Counted from the stretch's first letter, positions 34,471-44,342 are shown. The stretch is DNA of 64,000 nucleotides from Ignavibacteria bacterium (GCA_020635205.1 JACKAE010000003.1:186001-250000), one strand, 5' to 3'. The notes: a model not told the origin generated them from the sequence alone. Numbers and translations are program-made.

Positions 34471-36486
34471 TCAGATGTTCTTCAGGAACTTCTCCAGATT
34501 CACATCTTTTTCGATCTCCAGTTTTTTGCGCAAGCGTTTGCGCTGCATCCAGACACCATCTTCGCTGATGTTCAAAAGCACAGCGATCTCAGGTGTTTTC
34601 AATCCCGAGCGGATCAGTCCACAGAGGCGCTCCTGCTTGCTCGTAAGATCGGGGAATCGCTCTCTCAGACTCATGAAGAACTTTGGTTTCACTCCCTGCA
34701 CTTTTACCAGTGCCCGCTTCTTCTTCGCCCCCCTCTCTACATCCCATGTGTTGGCTACCTCCTTCTGCGAAACAACAACACGTTTCAGCAAATCGGGATC
34801 AAGCCAACCAAGTGTACGGTGTAATTGCTTTTCCGTCCTGTCTACCTGGAGCGGCATCACGTTCATCATCGTCAACGTTTGAGCCAACTCACGCTCTGCT
34901 ATCTTCCGCTGTCTTTCCTGTAGTTTTTCCTGTTGTTGGGTCATCTGAATTCCGACAAGAACACGTGCGTTCTGAATTGAGATCGTGTTCTTCCGTTCAG
35001 CAATTTCCAGTGCAAGTTCTTTTGATGCTTGCATGTACTCAAGCGCGCTCTGGAAATTTCCTTCCAGTCGCTCCACGTCCGAAAGCATCTCCAACCCTTC
35101 TGCCCGAATTACTTCATCAGCTAAGGCAGTGGTCTGCACACTCGTGATTTCTTCAAGGAGCGTTCGTGCAGCCCCGGTTTCTCCCTGCTGAATCATGATT
35201 CGGGCAAGATTGGATTTGGTCTGCCACAGCTCCCTGCTATTGGAGTTGGTGGTGCTCAGAACCCGAACAGCCTTCTCCAGATATATCCGAGCTTTCCGGA
35301 ATTTCTTCAACTGCATGTACAAAACCCCCAAACTTATCAAGGTAGTGGAGCGGTGTGGACCTATGTCGTTATCGGAGAGAGAGGCGAGCAGTTGATTGCA
35401 AAGGGTAATTCCCTCGGTTGTTGCCTTTGCCTTGACCGCACACTCTATTTCTGCTTCCAGGATGCGTCGGTGAGCCGTCGCGTGATAGTCAGGCAGATGT
35501 TTATGCGCAAACCGGAATGCCTCGCGCGCCTGGTTGTAATCCTGAAGTTCAGTATAAACCCGGCCAATTTTGGACCATGCAAGACTACTAATGACAACGC
35601 GGTTGTTCTGTTCTGCAATGGCTGCTGCTCGGTTCAGGTGATCCAGTGCGGTCGTGTAATCCCCAAGCGTCTGGTAGATATCAGCAAGCTGACTATCGAT
35701 ACCACAATAGTTCACCGGATCTTGTTTTTCATCCGCATCCTCAAGCGCAGATTCTAACACATGAACTGCTTTTTCATATTGCTGTTGACTGGCATGGAAG
35801 CGACCTCTAAGAGTTAGCAGGCGACTACGATGAAACCGGAAACGTTCGATTGATGGATTCTTCTCCAACACTTTCATTCCCTGCTCAATAATCGTCGACG
35901 CTTTGTCTGCATTTCCCCGTTGCAAAGCAATGCCAGCAAACATGACGGTGATCCGAAGATGTAGCTCACTATCTCCTGATTGCTCGGCGTGAGTCAGAGC
36001 CGTTTCCATTGCTTTTACGGCACCAGCAGGTTGCATCACCCCGGCATGAATTTTACCAAGTTCATACCAGTGAATTCCAGTCTGCAAATGATCGCCGGAC
36101 AACTGAAGCCAGGCTGCTCCCCGTTCGCCCAACTCCTCCACCTTCTCCCTCGATTCAACGTTCGCTATGGCAAACGTATAGAGTGCGCCAATCAGGAGTG
36201 CGTCCTGTCGAAGTCGTTTCGGCAGGTTGGATAACGACTCGGTTATTCCTCCCGGTTCTACCCCCTTCTCCTCCATTTTACTCTCTGCTTCCTTAATCAG
36301 ATCACACAGTATAGTGCAAACTTCGTTCCGCTCATGGTTGGCCGAAAGCGGTTCGCAATAGAGTATTTCTCTGGCAATCTGATACGGAGGGAACGTCCTG
36401 CCATCCAGGGTCATCAGTTCACTTAATCGTTCCAAGGAGAGCCAATACTCCCCTCTGTAGCCAGATAGTTTGGTTTCTTTTGCCAT
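34471..36486 (-). CDS. TPR protein with LuxR-type HTH, probable regulator
   Basis: I chose the ATG at 36486 (MAKETKLSGYRGEYW); the frame is open to 36549, but that longer start would overlap the dyad at 36547-36600. About 671 residues. A long series of TPR-like helical repeats fills residues about 100-500 (IGRVYTELQDYNQAREAFRF, LADIYQTLGDYTTALDHLNR). The last 65 residues hold a GerE/LuxR-type helix-turn-helix (PDLTSKQERLCGLIRSGLKT, then PEIAVLLNISEDGVWMQRKR). There is no membrane segment, so it should be cytoplasmic, sensing a partner or peptide by its TPR domain. It is divergent from the giant surface protein gene; regulation of that gene and of itself is likely. Confidence 0.82.
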   Translation of the reverse strand: MAKETKLSGYRGEYWLSLERLSELMTLDGRTFPPYQIAREILYCEPLSANHERNEVCTILCDLIKEAESKMEEKGVEPGGITESLSNLPKRLRQDALLIGALYTFAIANVESREKVEELGERGAAWLQLSGDHLQTGIHWYELGKIHAGVMQPAGAVKAMETALTHAEQSGDSELHLRITVMFAGIALQRGNADKASTIIEQGMKVLEKNPSIERFRFHRSRLLTLRGRFHASQQQYEKAVHVLESALEDADEKQDPVNYCGIDSQLADIYQTLGDYTTALDHLNRAAAIAEQNNRVVISSLAWSKIGRVYTELQDYNQAREAFRFAHKHLPDYHATAHRRILEAEIECAVKAKATTEGITLCNQLLASLSDNDIGPHRSTTLISLGVLYMQLKKFRKARIYLEKAVRVLSTTNSNSRELWQTKSNLARIMIQQGETGAARTLLEEITSVQTTALADEVIRAEGLEMLSDVERLEGNFQSALEYMQASKELALEIAERKNTISIQNARVLVGIQMTQQQEKLQERQRKIAERELAQTLTMMNVMPLQVDRTEKQLHRTLGWLDPDLLKRVVVSQKEVANTWDVERGAKKKRALVKVQGVKPKFFMSLRERFPDLTSKQERLCGLIRSGLKTPEIAVLLNISEDGVWMQRKRLRKKLEIEKDVNLEKFLKNI

Positions 36487-36546
36487 AAGAAGACGATTCC
36501 GATAACTGAACACTCCGGGTAACATCGTTCTTCTCAGTCGGAAAGA

Positions 36547-36600
36547 CAAACATTTTTATTGGTACAAATACAGAGATAAATGTACCACCGTAAATGTTTG
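36547..36600. promoter_or_regulatory. 54-bp perfect double dyad, candidate operator
   Basis: CAAACATTT (36547-36555), 5 nt, GGTACA (36561-36566), 14 nt, TGTACC (36581-36586), 5 nt, AAATGTTTG (36592-36600). Both half-sites match their mirror exactly and the spacers match in length. It lies between the divergent TPR-HTH gene and the giant surface protein gene, 60 bp from the start of the first and 117 bp from the start of the second. LuxR-type proteins bind dyads, so it is a candidate site for the TPR-HTH protein. It could also be a long stem in RNA. Confidence 0.7.
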
Positions 36601-36716
36601 CCTTACACTTTGAATGTCCATAACCTTTTTCTCTACTCCCCATTGCAAAACATTTAACTGACAACGCGGGCAATGTAGGAACCGACAGCAGAGACCCGAT
36701 ACTACCAACGATAGTT

Positions 36717-39700
36717 ATGAACAGACTACGCAGCAGAGTTGACATCTTCAATATTCTTCTGGCACTGACACTGTCAATTCTTGGAACAACTACTCTACTC
36801 GGGCAGAACCGCGACTTTCGTGCAGAACGGATCGTCGTCGATGACAATGGTGACGACGGAGTGGTGAATACGATGACGATACAGACGCCGGATTCGCTCG
36901 CACAGAACGTGATTCTGACGATACCCTACATGGGGAGTGACTCGGCGCAGTTCCTTCTCGCACCTCCCGGAACACCCGGCTCCTGGCTGCTCAACGGGAA
37001 TGCTAACACAACACCCGGAACAGACTTCCTTGGAACGAGCGATGCACAGGCACTTCATCTGTATGTGAATGGGGGGAACTCGAACAGTCTGATCCTGAAC
37101 ACAAACGGAAGTATCCAGCATGGCCTCGGAGGAGATCCACGTGGTTCGAACGCAACGGATCTACAGATCAGCCGCACGTTGGTGACCGAAGTTGCCTCGG
37201 GCAGGTATGCAACGATTGGCGGGGGCAGGAACAACTCTGCCACCAACGATGACGCAACTGTCGGCGGTGGAGAAGCCAACGCAGCCGATGGTAGTGCTTC
37301 AACGGTCGGCGGAGGTAGCGGCAATAGTGCATCGGGAGCCTTTTCTGCTGTCGGCGGTGGTGTCTCCAACAGTGCATCAGGAAACTTTTCCGTTGTCGGC
37401 GGTGGACTCATCGACAGTGCAACGGGAGAATCCTCCGTAGTTGGAGGGGGTGTGGGAAACATGGCTGCGGGAGATCAATCGGCAATCCCGGGAGGCAGCG
37501 GATTGCGGCTCGATGGGGTGGCCGACAGGAGTTTCGGCTTCCTCGGAGGAAATCGGAGCGGTTCAAGGAGCATGACGATCAGCACTCCGGACATCGCCCT
37601 CTTCGGCAACACCGATCTGTGGCTTGCCAACAATGACAATGCCGCGAGCCAGATCCGCTTCTACGAAGCCTACAACACGGCAGGACCGTTTCCGAACGGA
37701 ACGAACTACACGAGCTTCGAAGCCGGCGCACAGACAGTCGATATCAATTACATCCTTCCGACGGCGGGACCGACAACGAACGGTCAGGTGCTTTCGAGCA
37801 CCACAGCCGGCACGATGAGTTGGGTCGATCTATCGTCGACCTCCTGGAGTCTGACCGGGAACACTGGAACAACGGCCGGTACAAACTTCCTCGGGACGAC
37901 GGATGCGACAGCTCTCCATCTGTATGTCAACGGCGGATCGGATAACAGCCTTATCCTGAATATCAACGGAAGCGTGCAGCGGGACACGGCCGGAGATGCG
38001 CGTGGCACAAATGCCGTCGATTTGCAGATCGGTCGCGACACGTCGACCCAGGTGGCATCCGGGGAGCAGTCGGTGATTGCCGGGGGCGAATCGAATTCTG
38101 CATCGGCTCTCTACGCAGTTGTTTCCGGCGGGCAGTCGAATTCTGCCGCCGGTCAGAACGCGGTAATCTCGGGAGGAATAGGTAATACCGCGTCGGAAAC
38201 GAACGCAACGATATCCGGTGGTCAGTGGAACGTCGTTTCCGGAAGGCATTCTACGGTCGGAGGTGGACTCAGAGACACCGCTTCAGGACGCCAGGCGACG
38301 GTTGGCGGTGGACAGACAAACGTCGCTTCGAACAGTTTCTCCACTGTCGGAGGGGGACTAAGCAACGTGGCCTCGGGTCAATACTCCACGGTTGCAGGTG
38401 GTCAGCGGAGTATTGCCTCCGGATCGTCGGCCACTGTCGGCGGTGGAGTTGTCAATACCGCATCGAAATTCTGGTCAACGGTCGCCGGAGGGTCGTCGAA
38501 CATCGCATCGGGAGACGGAGCGGTGGTAGGTGGAGGACTCGGGAATACCGCATCCGGAACCTATGCAGCCGTATCCGGTGGATCAGACAACGTCGCGGAA
38601 GGAGTCGCTTCGATTGTTTCGGGCGGCCGGAGCGACTCCGCCTCCGGTGACTATAGTGCGATTCCGGGAGGGCGCGGTCTCACTCTTGATGCATCTGCGG
38701 ACGGAAGCTTCGGCTTTCTGGGTGGGAATCAGTCCGGAGTAAATGAAATGACGGTCAGCACTCCGGACATCGCGGTCTTCGGCAACACCGATCTCTGGCT
38801 GGCGAACAATAACAATGGTGCGAGCCAGATACGCTTCTATGAGGCCTACAACACCGCTGGAGCATTCCCGAACGGTACGAACTATACGAGTTTCGAAGCG
38901 GGCGCGCAGACAGTCGATGTCAATTACATCCTACCTACGGCGGCACCATCGGCTAACGGTCAGGTGCTTTCGAGCAGCACAGCCGGCGTGATGAGCTGGG
39001 TCGATCCCTCCTTGACGGCCTGGAGTCTGACGGGGAACGCCGGAACAACGCCCGGCACGAACTTTCTCGGAACAACCGATGCCACGGCTCTCCATCTCTA
39101 TGTGAACGGCGGAGCGGATAACAGCCTGATCCTGAACACGAACGGAAGCGTACAGCGGGATGCCGCCGGAGATGCCCGTGGTACGGATGCCGTGGACCTG
39201 CAGATCATTCGGGACACAGCGACGCAGGTCGCCTCCGGACAATATTCCACGGTAGGAGGTGGCCGCGGCAACACAGCGTCAGGAGCGAGATCAACAGTTT
39301 CTGGTGGACAGACAAATATCGCGTCGGGGACGCACTCCACGGTTTCCGGCGGAACGGGGAACACTGCGTCGGCGATCCGGGCGACAGTCTCCGGTGGAGC
39401 GTCAAACGCCGCATCTGAGACTATGTCTACGGTTTCCGGTGGATGGTTGAACGCTGCATCCGGACCGCTTTCAGTGATCGGTGGAGGGCAGCAGAACAAC
39501 GCTTCGGGAGTCAGTGCCACGATTTCGGGCGGCTTCGCAGATACCGTTGCCGGAGACTTTTCTGCGATAGCGGGGGGCCGCGGACTGACACTCGATGCTT
39601 CGGCCGACGGAAGTTTCGGTTTTCTCGGAGGAAATCTGGGCGGCTCGAAGAATATGACGATCAGTACCCCCGACATCGTCGTGTTCGGCAACACCGATCT

Positions 39701-42700
39701 GTGGCTTGCCAACAACAATAACGGGGCAAGCCGGATACGCTTCTATGAAGCCTACAACACCGCCGGTCCGTTTCCGAACGGGGCGAACTACACGAGCTTC
39801 GAAGCGGGCGACCAGACCGAGGACATCAACTACATCCTTCCGACCGCAGCACCCTCAACAAACGGTCAGGTGCTTGCCGTCGACACTTCCGGCGTCATGA
39901 GTTGGGTCGACATTACCGCAGATGCCTGGAGTCTGACGGGGAACTCCGGAACGACGCCGGGCACCAGTTACGTGGGTACAAGCGACGCAGTGGCTCTGCA
40001 TCTGTATGTGAACGGCGGATCGGACAACAGCCTGATCCTGAACACGAACGGGGGTCTTCAGCGGGACAACGCCGGGAATGCACGAGGCTCCTCAGCCGTA
40101 GATTTCCAGATCGTACGGAATTCGGCGACGCAGGTGGCCTCCGGAGCGCAATCGGTGGTTTCCGGCGGCGAGTTCAATACCGCATCGGCTGATCACGCAA
40201 TAGTGTCCGGCGGTGAGTCGAATATCGCTTCAGGAGTTCATTCTACGGTCGGCGGTGGCTTGAATGATACCGCGTCGGGAGTTAACTCGACGGTTTCAGG
40301 AGGAGAGTTGAATGCCGCAACAGGCAATTTCGCTTCGGTCGGAGGAGGTGCGGATAACAAAGCACGGGGGGACAATTCGACGATTTCGGGCGGACTGGTA
40401 AACGCCGCCCCGGCGGACAATGCAACTGTCGGCGGAGGGCAGCAGAACGTCGCTTCAGGAGTTCATTCAACGGTCGGCGGTGGCCTGAATGATACCGCAT
40501 CGGGGGTTAACTCGACAGTTTCAGGAGGAGAGTTGAATGCCGCAACAGGCAATTTCGCTTCGGTCGGTGGGGGTGCGGACAACAAGGCACGGGGGGACAA
40601 TTCGACGATTTCCGGGGGACTGGTAAACGCCGCCCCGGCGGACAATGCCACTGTCGGCGGAAGGCAGCAGAACGTCGCTTCAGGAGTTCATTCAACGGTC
40701 GGCGGTGGCTTGAATGATACCGCATCGGGAGAAAAAGCAACGGTCTCGGGCGGGGAGTCGAACACGGCGTCGGCACTTCACTCAACGGTTGGAGGAGGCT
40801 GGAGCAACACGGCGTCGGCTGTGCGTGCAACGGTTTCGGGGGGACGTCTGAATACCGCATCGGGAACGCACTCTGCGGTCGGCGGCGGTCGGAGCAACTC
40901 TTCATCGGGAAATTATGCAACGGTATCGGGAGGAGAGCTGAACGTAGGGTCGGCGGAATACGCAACTATTGGAGGCGGTGTAAGCAATACGGCATCGGCT
41001 GTACAAGCAACAGTTTCAGGCGGAGAAGCAAACACGGCCTCGTTAGATCACGCGACAGTCGGAGGAGGATGGCGGAACAGTGCCTCTGGAATCCGCTCAA
41101 CAGTTGCGGGCGGCATCAGTGATACTGCATCGGGAGCCTTCGCGACAGTTTCGGGGGGAAATTCGAATAGTGCTTCTGCAGAGGGGGCGACCGTTTCAGG
41201 TGGAGAGTCGAACACTGCCTCCGGAAGGTTCTCAACTGTTGGCGGCGGTCTGCTCAATACAGCTACCGCATTTCGTTCGACCGTGAACGGGGGAGCACAG
41301 AACGTCGCTTCGGATACGTACGCAACGGTCGGCGGTGGAGTGAACGACACGGCATCGGGATTCAGCTCGACAATTGCGGGAGGATACTCGAATATCGCGG
41401 CAGGCAACTACACTGCCATTGCGGGCGGACGAGGATTGACCCTGGATACGTTAGCCGAACGAAGTTTCGGCTTTCTCGGGGGGAATAACAACGGCACCAG
41501 AGACATGACGGTCAGCGCTCCCGATATCGCCCTGTTCGGCAACACTGATCTCTGGCTTGCCAACAACGATAGCGGGGCAAGTCAGATACGTTTCTATGAA
41601 GCATACAACACCGCCGGCGCATTTCCGAACGGCACGAATTACACAAGCTTCGAGGCGGGTGCGCAGGCGGTCGATATCAACTACGTCCTTCCGACGGCTG
41701 CACCGACAACGAACGGACAAATCCTGTCCAGCGATACCGGCGGCGTCATGAGCTGGGTCGATCCTTCGTCGGGAACTTCCGGCTGGGGTCTGACCGGGAA
41801 TGCCGGAACAACAGCCGGTACGAACTTCATCGGCACCACGGACAACACGGCGCTGCACATTCGAACGAACAACGCCGACCGCCTGATCTTTAACACGAAC
41901 GGGAGCATACAGCGCGATGCCGGCGGCAATGCACGTGGAACCTACGCCGTCGACCTTCAATCAGATCGATTCGCAGCGACACAGGTAGCCTCCGGGTCGC
42001 AGTCAACAATCGGTGGAGGCGATGACAACACGGCATCCGCTTCACGCTCAACGGTTTCGGGGGGCGGGGGAAACACCGCTTCGCAGACTCTTTCGACGGT
42101 CGTGGGTGGTGGGAACAACACCGCTTCAGGAATCTTGTCGATTGTCGGCGGCGGAGGAAACAACCTTGCTTCGGGGAATCAGGCGTCGGTCTTTGGAGGG
42201 CTCAACGACACGGCGTCGGGGCAATATGCAACAGTCATCGGTGGACTCAACAACATCGTCGCAGGCGATTACTCTGTGATCTCGGGCGGCAGGGGCATGA
42301 CTCTCAACGCCGCCGCGGACAACAGCTTCGGCTTCCTCGGCGGGAACTCCAACATGACAATCAGCACACCTGACGTTGCCGTCTTCGGCAATGCCGACCT
42401 GTGGCTGGCGAACAACGACAACGCCGCACGTCAGATTCGATTCTACGAAGCCTACAACACCGCTGGTGCGTTCCCGGCCGGCACGAACTACTCCAGCTTC
42501 CAGGCGGGTGCACAGGCAACGGACATCGAGTACATCCTTCCCGCAGCCGCGGGAACCGTCGGCCAGCAACTGACGATCTCTGCCATTGCCGGCACGCAGG
42601 TGACGCTTAACTGGGCCGCTGCCTCTGACCATGCAAAGAAGACAAACTTCCAGACGCTCAGTGGTGAGAGCATCCTGCAGAAGTTCCGAACATTCGAGTT

Positions 42701-43001
42701 GGGAACGTGGCGGTACGATCCGGCAATCGATCCGAAAGGAACCCGGCACTACGGCATTATGGCGCAGGACTTCCACGCAGCATTCGGGGACGACGGTCTC
42801 GGGGAAATCGGTACGGACACGACCGTGACAAACCTTGACCTGCACGGCGTTTCGTATCTGGCAATTCAGGGTCTGGAGGAGAGGACGGCCGAACAGGGTA
42901 AAGAAATCAAACGACTGCACAATGAGAACGAAGATTTGGAGGCAGAGGTACGGCGTTTGCGCGCTGAGCTATTAGAGTTACGGCGAATGTTGAAGGAATG
43001 A
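36717..43001 (+). CDS. Giant YadA-head-repeat surface protein with peptidase S74 chaperone
   Basis: A 2094-residue exported protein. A signal peptide covers about residues 1-29 (ending LGQ). Five large modules follow, each starting GTxFxGTxDxxALHL and ending in SFGFLGGN... then FYEAYNTAG and SWVD. Between them run many YadA-head-type repeats of about 14 residues (xSTVSGGxxNxAxG). The C-terminal domain (about 1970-2094) is a peptidase S74 intramolecular chaperone: SDHAKKTNF with Ser1970 and Lys1975, the Ser-Lys pair that self-cleaves in phage tailspikes, then a coiled coil (GLEERTAEQGKEIKRLHNEN). It probably forms a trimeric fibre on the cell surface. It is visibly richer in G+C than its neighbours. 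The divergent TPR-HTH protein is a likely regulator. Confidence 0.88.
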   Translation: MNRLRSRVDIFNILLALTLSILGTTTLLGQNRDFRAERIVVDDNGDDGVVNTMTIQTPDSLAQNVILTIPYMGSDSAQFLLAPPGTPGSWLLNGNANTTPGTDFLGTSDAQALHLYVNGGNSNSLILNTNGSIQHGLGGDPRGSNATDLQISRTLVTEVASGRYATIGGGRNNSATNDDATVGGGEANAADGSASTVGGGSGNSASGAFSAVGGGVSNSASGNFSVVGGGLIDSATGESSVVGGGVGNMAAGDQSAIPGGSGLRLDGVADRSFGFLGGNRSGSRSMTISTPDIALFGNTDLWLANNDNAASQIRFYEAYNTAGPFPNGTNYTSFEAGAQTVDINYILPTAGPTTNGQVLSSTTAGTMSWVDLSSTSWSLTGNTGTTAGTNFLGTTDATALHLYVNGGSDNSLILNINGSVQRDTAGDARGTNAVDLQIGRDTSTQVASGEQSVIAGGESNSASALYAVVSGGQSNSAAGQNAVISGGIGNTASETNATISGGQWNVVSGRHSTVGGGLRDTASGRQATVGGGQTNVASNSFSTVGGGLSNVASGQYSTVAGGQRSIASGSSATVGGGVVNTASKFWSTVAGGSSNIASGDGAVVGGGLGNTASGTYAAVSGGSDNVAEGVASIVSGGRSDSASGDYSAIPGGRGLTLDASADGSFGFLGGNQSGVNEMTVSTPDIAVFGNTDLWLANNNNGASQIRFYEAYNTAGAFPNGTNYTSFEAGAQTVDVNYILPTAAPSANGQVLSSSTAGVMSWVDPSLTAWSLTGNAGTTPGTNFLGTTDATALHLYVNGGADNSLILNTNGSVQRDAAGDARGTDAVDLQIIRDTATQVASGQYSTVGGGRGNTASGARSTVSGGQTNIASGTHSTVSGGTGNTASAIRATVSGGASNAASETMSTVSGGWLNAASGPLSVIGGGQQNNASGVSATISGGFADTVAGDFSAIAGGRGLTLDASADGSFGFLGGNLGGSKNMTISTPDIVVFGNTDLWLANNNNGASRIRFYEAYNTAGPFPNGANYTSFEAGDQTEDINYILPTAAPSTNGQVLAVDTSGVMSWVDITADAWSLTGNSGTTPGTSYVGTSDAVALHLYVNGGSDNSLILNTNGGLQRDNAGNARGSSAVDFQIVRNSATQVASGAQSVVSGGEFNTASADHAIVSGGESNIASGVHSTVGGGLNDTASGVNSTVSGGELNAATGNFASVGGGADNKARGDNSTISGGLVNAAPADNATVGGGQQNVASGVHSTVGGGLNDTASGVNSTVSGGELNAATGNFASVGGGADNKARGDNSTISGGLVNAAPADNATVGGRQQNVASGVHSTVGGGLNDTASGEKATVSGGESNTASALHSTVGGGWSNTASAVRATVSGGRLNTASGTHSAVGGGRSNSSSGNYATVSGGELNVGSAEYATIGGGVSNTASAVQATVSGGEANTASLDHATVGGGWRNSASGIRSTVAGGISDTASGAFATVSGGNSNSASAEGATVSGGESNTASGRFSTVGGGLLNTATAFRSTVNGGAQNVASDTYATVGGGVNDTASGFSSTIAGGYSNIAAGNYTAIAGGRGLTLDTLAERSFGFLGGNNNGTRDMTVSAPDIALFGNTDLWLANNDSGASQIRFYEAYNTAGAFPNGTNYTSFEAGAQAVDINYVLPTAAPTTNGQILSSDTGGVMSWVDPSSGTSGWGLTGNAGTTAGTNFIGTTDNTALHIRTNNADRLIFNTNGSIQRDAGGNARGTYAVDLQSDRFAATQVASGSQSTIGGGDDNTASASRSTVSGGGGNTASQTLSTVVGGGNNTASGILSIVGGGGNNLASGNQASVFGGLNDTASGQYATVIGGLNNIVAGDYSVISGGRGMTLNAAADNSFGFLGGNSNMTISTPDVAVFGNADLWLANNDNAARQIRFYEAYNTAGAFPAGTNYSSFQAGAQATDIEYILPAAAGTVGQQLTISAIAGTQVTLNWAAASDHAKKTNFQTLSGESILQKFRTFELGTWRYDPAIDPKGTRHYGIMAQDFHAAFGDDGLGEIGTDTTVTNLDLHGVSYLAIQGLEERTAEQGKEIKRLHNENEDLEAEVRRLRAELLELRRMLKE
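40226..40735 (+). repeat. 225-bp tandem repeat within the giant gene
   Basis: A 225-bp unit (75 codons) starts at 40226 with CGCTTCAGGA and recurs at 40451 and again, partially, at 40676. The first two units are almost identical, unlike the other head repeats in this gene, which are diverged. This points to a recent duplication, expected to change fibre length. Confidence 0.9.
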
Positions 43002-43190
43002 TTGCGATTGCTTCTGTCATACCGAACTCAGTGACGTATCGCACATCTCAGAAGAGGAGAACAGAAAAGCGTTGGCGGCAAGCACTCCGAGACCCTTCGC
43101 GCAGCAATCCGGGTGATAAACTCGATAGTGATTTTTCCGTGCGTTACCGTTCCGAGTGACGAGTGCTTTCACTAAGTTCTCTCAATAGTA

Positions 43191-43484
43191 AATTCAACTC
43201 TAAAGTACCCGGATAGGAGTGGATAGGAGAAAGAGCAAGAGGAGAAGTCACCAAAGCGTCCACTCCCCTGCTCAACGAGCCGTAGTTTAGTGGTTGCAAA
43301 GACCTTGAATTCAACTCTAAAGTGCTCGTTTTGAAAAGTGGATTCCTGTAAGGGAAGCACTACATTCTTGATGGAGATCAACCAAGAAAGCTCGTTCCTG
43401 CCAGATTGCACCGACTCTGATGCTCCTCAAAGCTTATTTTATCCAATGTGGCCGGATTTTGACCGGGCACTTTAGAGTTAAGTT
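43191..43484. repeat. Three-copy AACTCTAAAGTGCCCGG element
   Basis: The motif AACTCTAAAGTRCCCGG occurs at 43196-43212, in a longer direct copy (AATTCAACTCTAAAGTGC) at 43308-43325, and inverted at 43466-43482. The outer two copies form an inverted pair about 287 bp apart. No gene is supported in the 43002-43527 gap; a minus-strand open frame here is an artefact of these repeats. A stretch before it (43020-43130) has only a faint resemblance to the 110-bp repeat. Confidence 0.55.
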
Positions 43485-43527
43485 ATCCGGCTTCAGATTC
43501 TCATATACTTAATTATTATTAGGAGGA

Positions 43528-44316
43528 ATGATGACAATCTCGACATCGACAAGAAATGACATTGATATGCCCCTCATGGGGTTTGGCACGTACCAATTGT
43601 CCGTTGACCAGGCCGAATTTTGTGTAAAAGAGGCGATCAACTCTGGGTTTAGGCATATTGATTCGGCTGAGGGTTATAATAACGAAGAGGGGACTGGTAA
43701 AGGGATACAGCAGGCTGGAATTTCAAGGGACGATCTTTTTGTGACAACAAAACTTTTTCCAGGATATAGCCAGTGGGGAGTACCCGATAGAAACTATGAT
43801 CAGACCATTGAAACCCTAAAGAAACAGCTCAAGCAACTGCAGCTTGAATATGTTGATCTTTACCTGATTCACGGACCAATGTCGGAGTTGAGATTGGAGC
43901 AATGGGCAGCCTTGATAGAACTCAAAAAATTAGGATTAACTAAGCATATTGGAGTCTCGAACTATAATGAAAAGAGAATCCAGGAAATCTTTGATGCAGA
44001 CCTGACTAAGCCTGAGGCAAATCAAATAGAATTTCATCCCCTTTACGCTCACGTTGAGTTAACCAGATTCATGAAAGAGCATAACATTTCACCGATTGCG
44101 TATAGTTCTCTCGCTCCACTTTCAACTTGGAGAATTGAAGAGGGGCAAGGCGGAGAAGTCCTTGCTGAGATAAAAAAGGAAAGCCAAACGGTTATCAAGG
44201 ATATAGCGGCAAAACTCAATATACCGGAAGCTAAAGTGCTGTTGAGGTGGGGATTGCAGCACGGATACTCTGTGCTAACGAAGAGTAGTAAGCCTGAACG
44301 TATCCGTGAAAATTTG
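43528..44316 (+). pseudogene. Aldo/keto reductase, 5' part, interrupted
   Basis: Encodes the first 263 residues of an NADPH-dependent aldo/keto reductase. The catalytic tetrad is present: Asp45 and Tyr50 (HIDSAEGYNNE), Lys75 (FVTTKLF) and His115 (YLIHGPM). GVSNY and the NADP-binding end (VLTKSSKPERIREN) are also seen. The gene is cut after codon 263 by the transposon; translation continues in frame 43 codons into the element and stops at 44445, giving a tail unlike any reductase. The missing end, 48730-48861, rejoins in frame. AGGAGG at 43521-43526 is an unusually strong ribosome site for this phylum and suggests transfer. Substrate unknown. Confidence 0.92.
44309..44316 (+). repeat. 8-bp target duplication, left copy
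   Basis: AAAATTTG, repeated exactly at 48722-48729 on the far side of the transposon. It is part of the reductase coding sequence. An 8-bp duplication is what the IS1595 family is known to produce. Confidence 0.93.
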
Positions 44317-44342
44317 GGTACTTATATACAATTTGCAGGAAG
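44317..44342 (+). repeat. Left terminal inverted repeat
   Basis: GGTACTTATATACAAT, then 3 variable bases, then CAGGAAG. The first 16 and the last 7 bases match the right end exactly. Confidence 0.93.

Noticed and set aside
36490..36549. A longer start for the TPR-HTH protein
   Set aside because: It would overlap the symmetric dyad, and the ATG at 36486 has a normal protein beginning.
37055..42920. Several Pro/Arg-rich frames on both strands within the giant gene
   Set aside because: They are shadow frames of the repetitive coding sequence and have no independent start signals.
43172..43411. A minus-strand gene upstream of the reductase
   Set aside because: Its repeated FRVEF segments are translations of the AACTCTAAAGT repeats.
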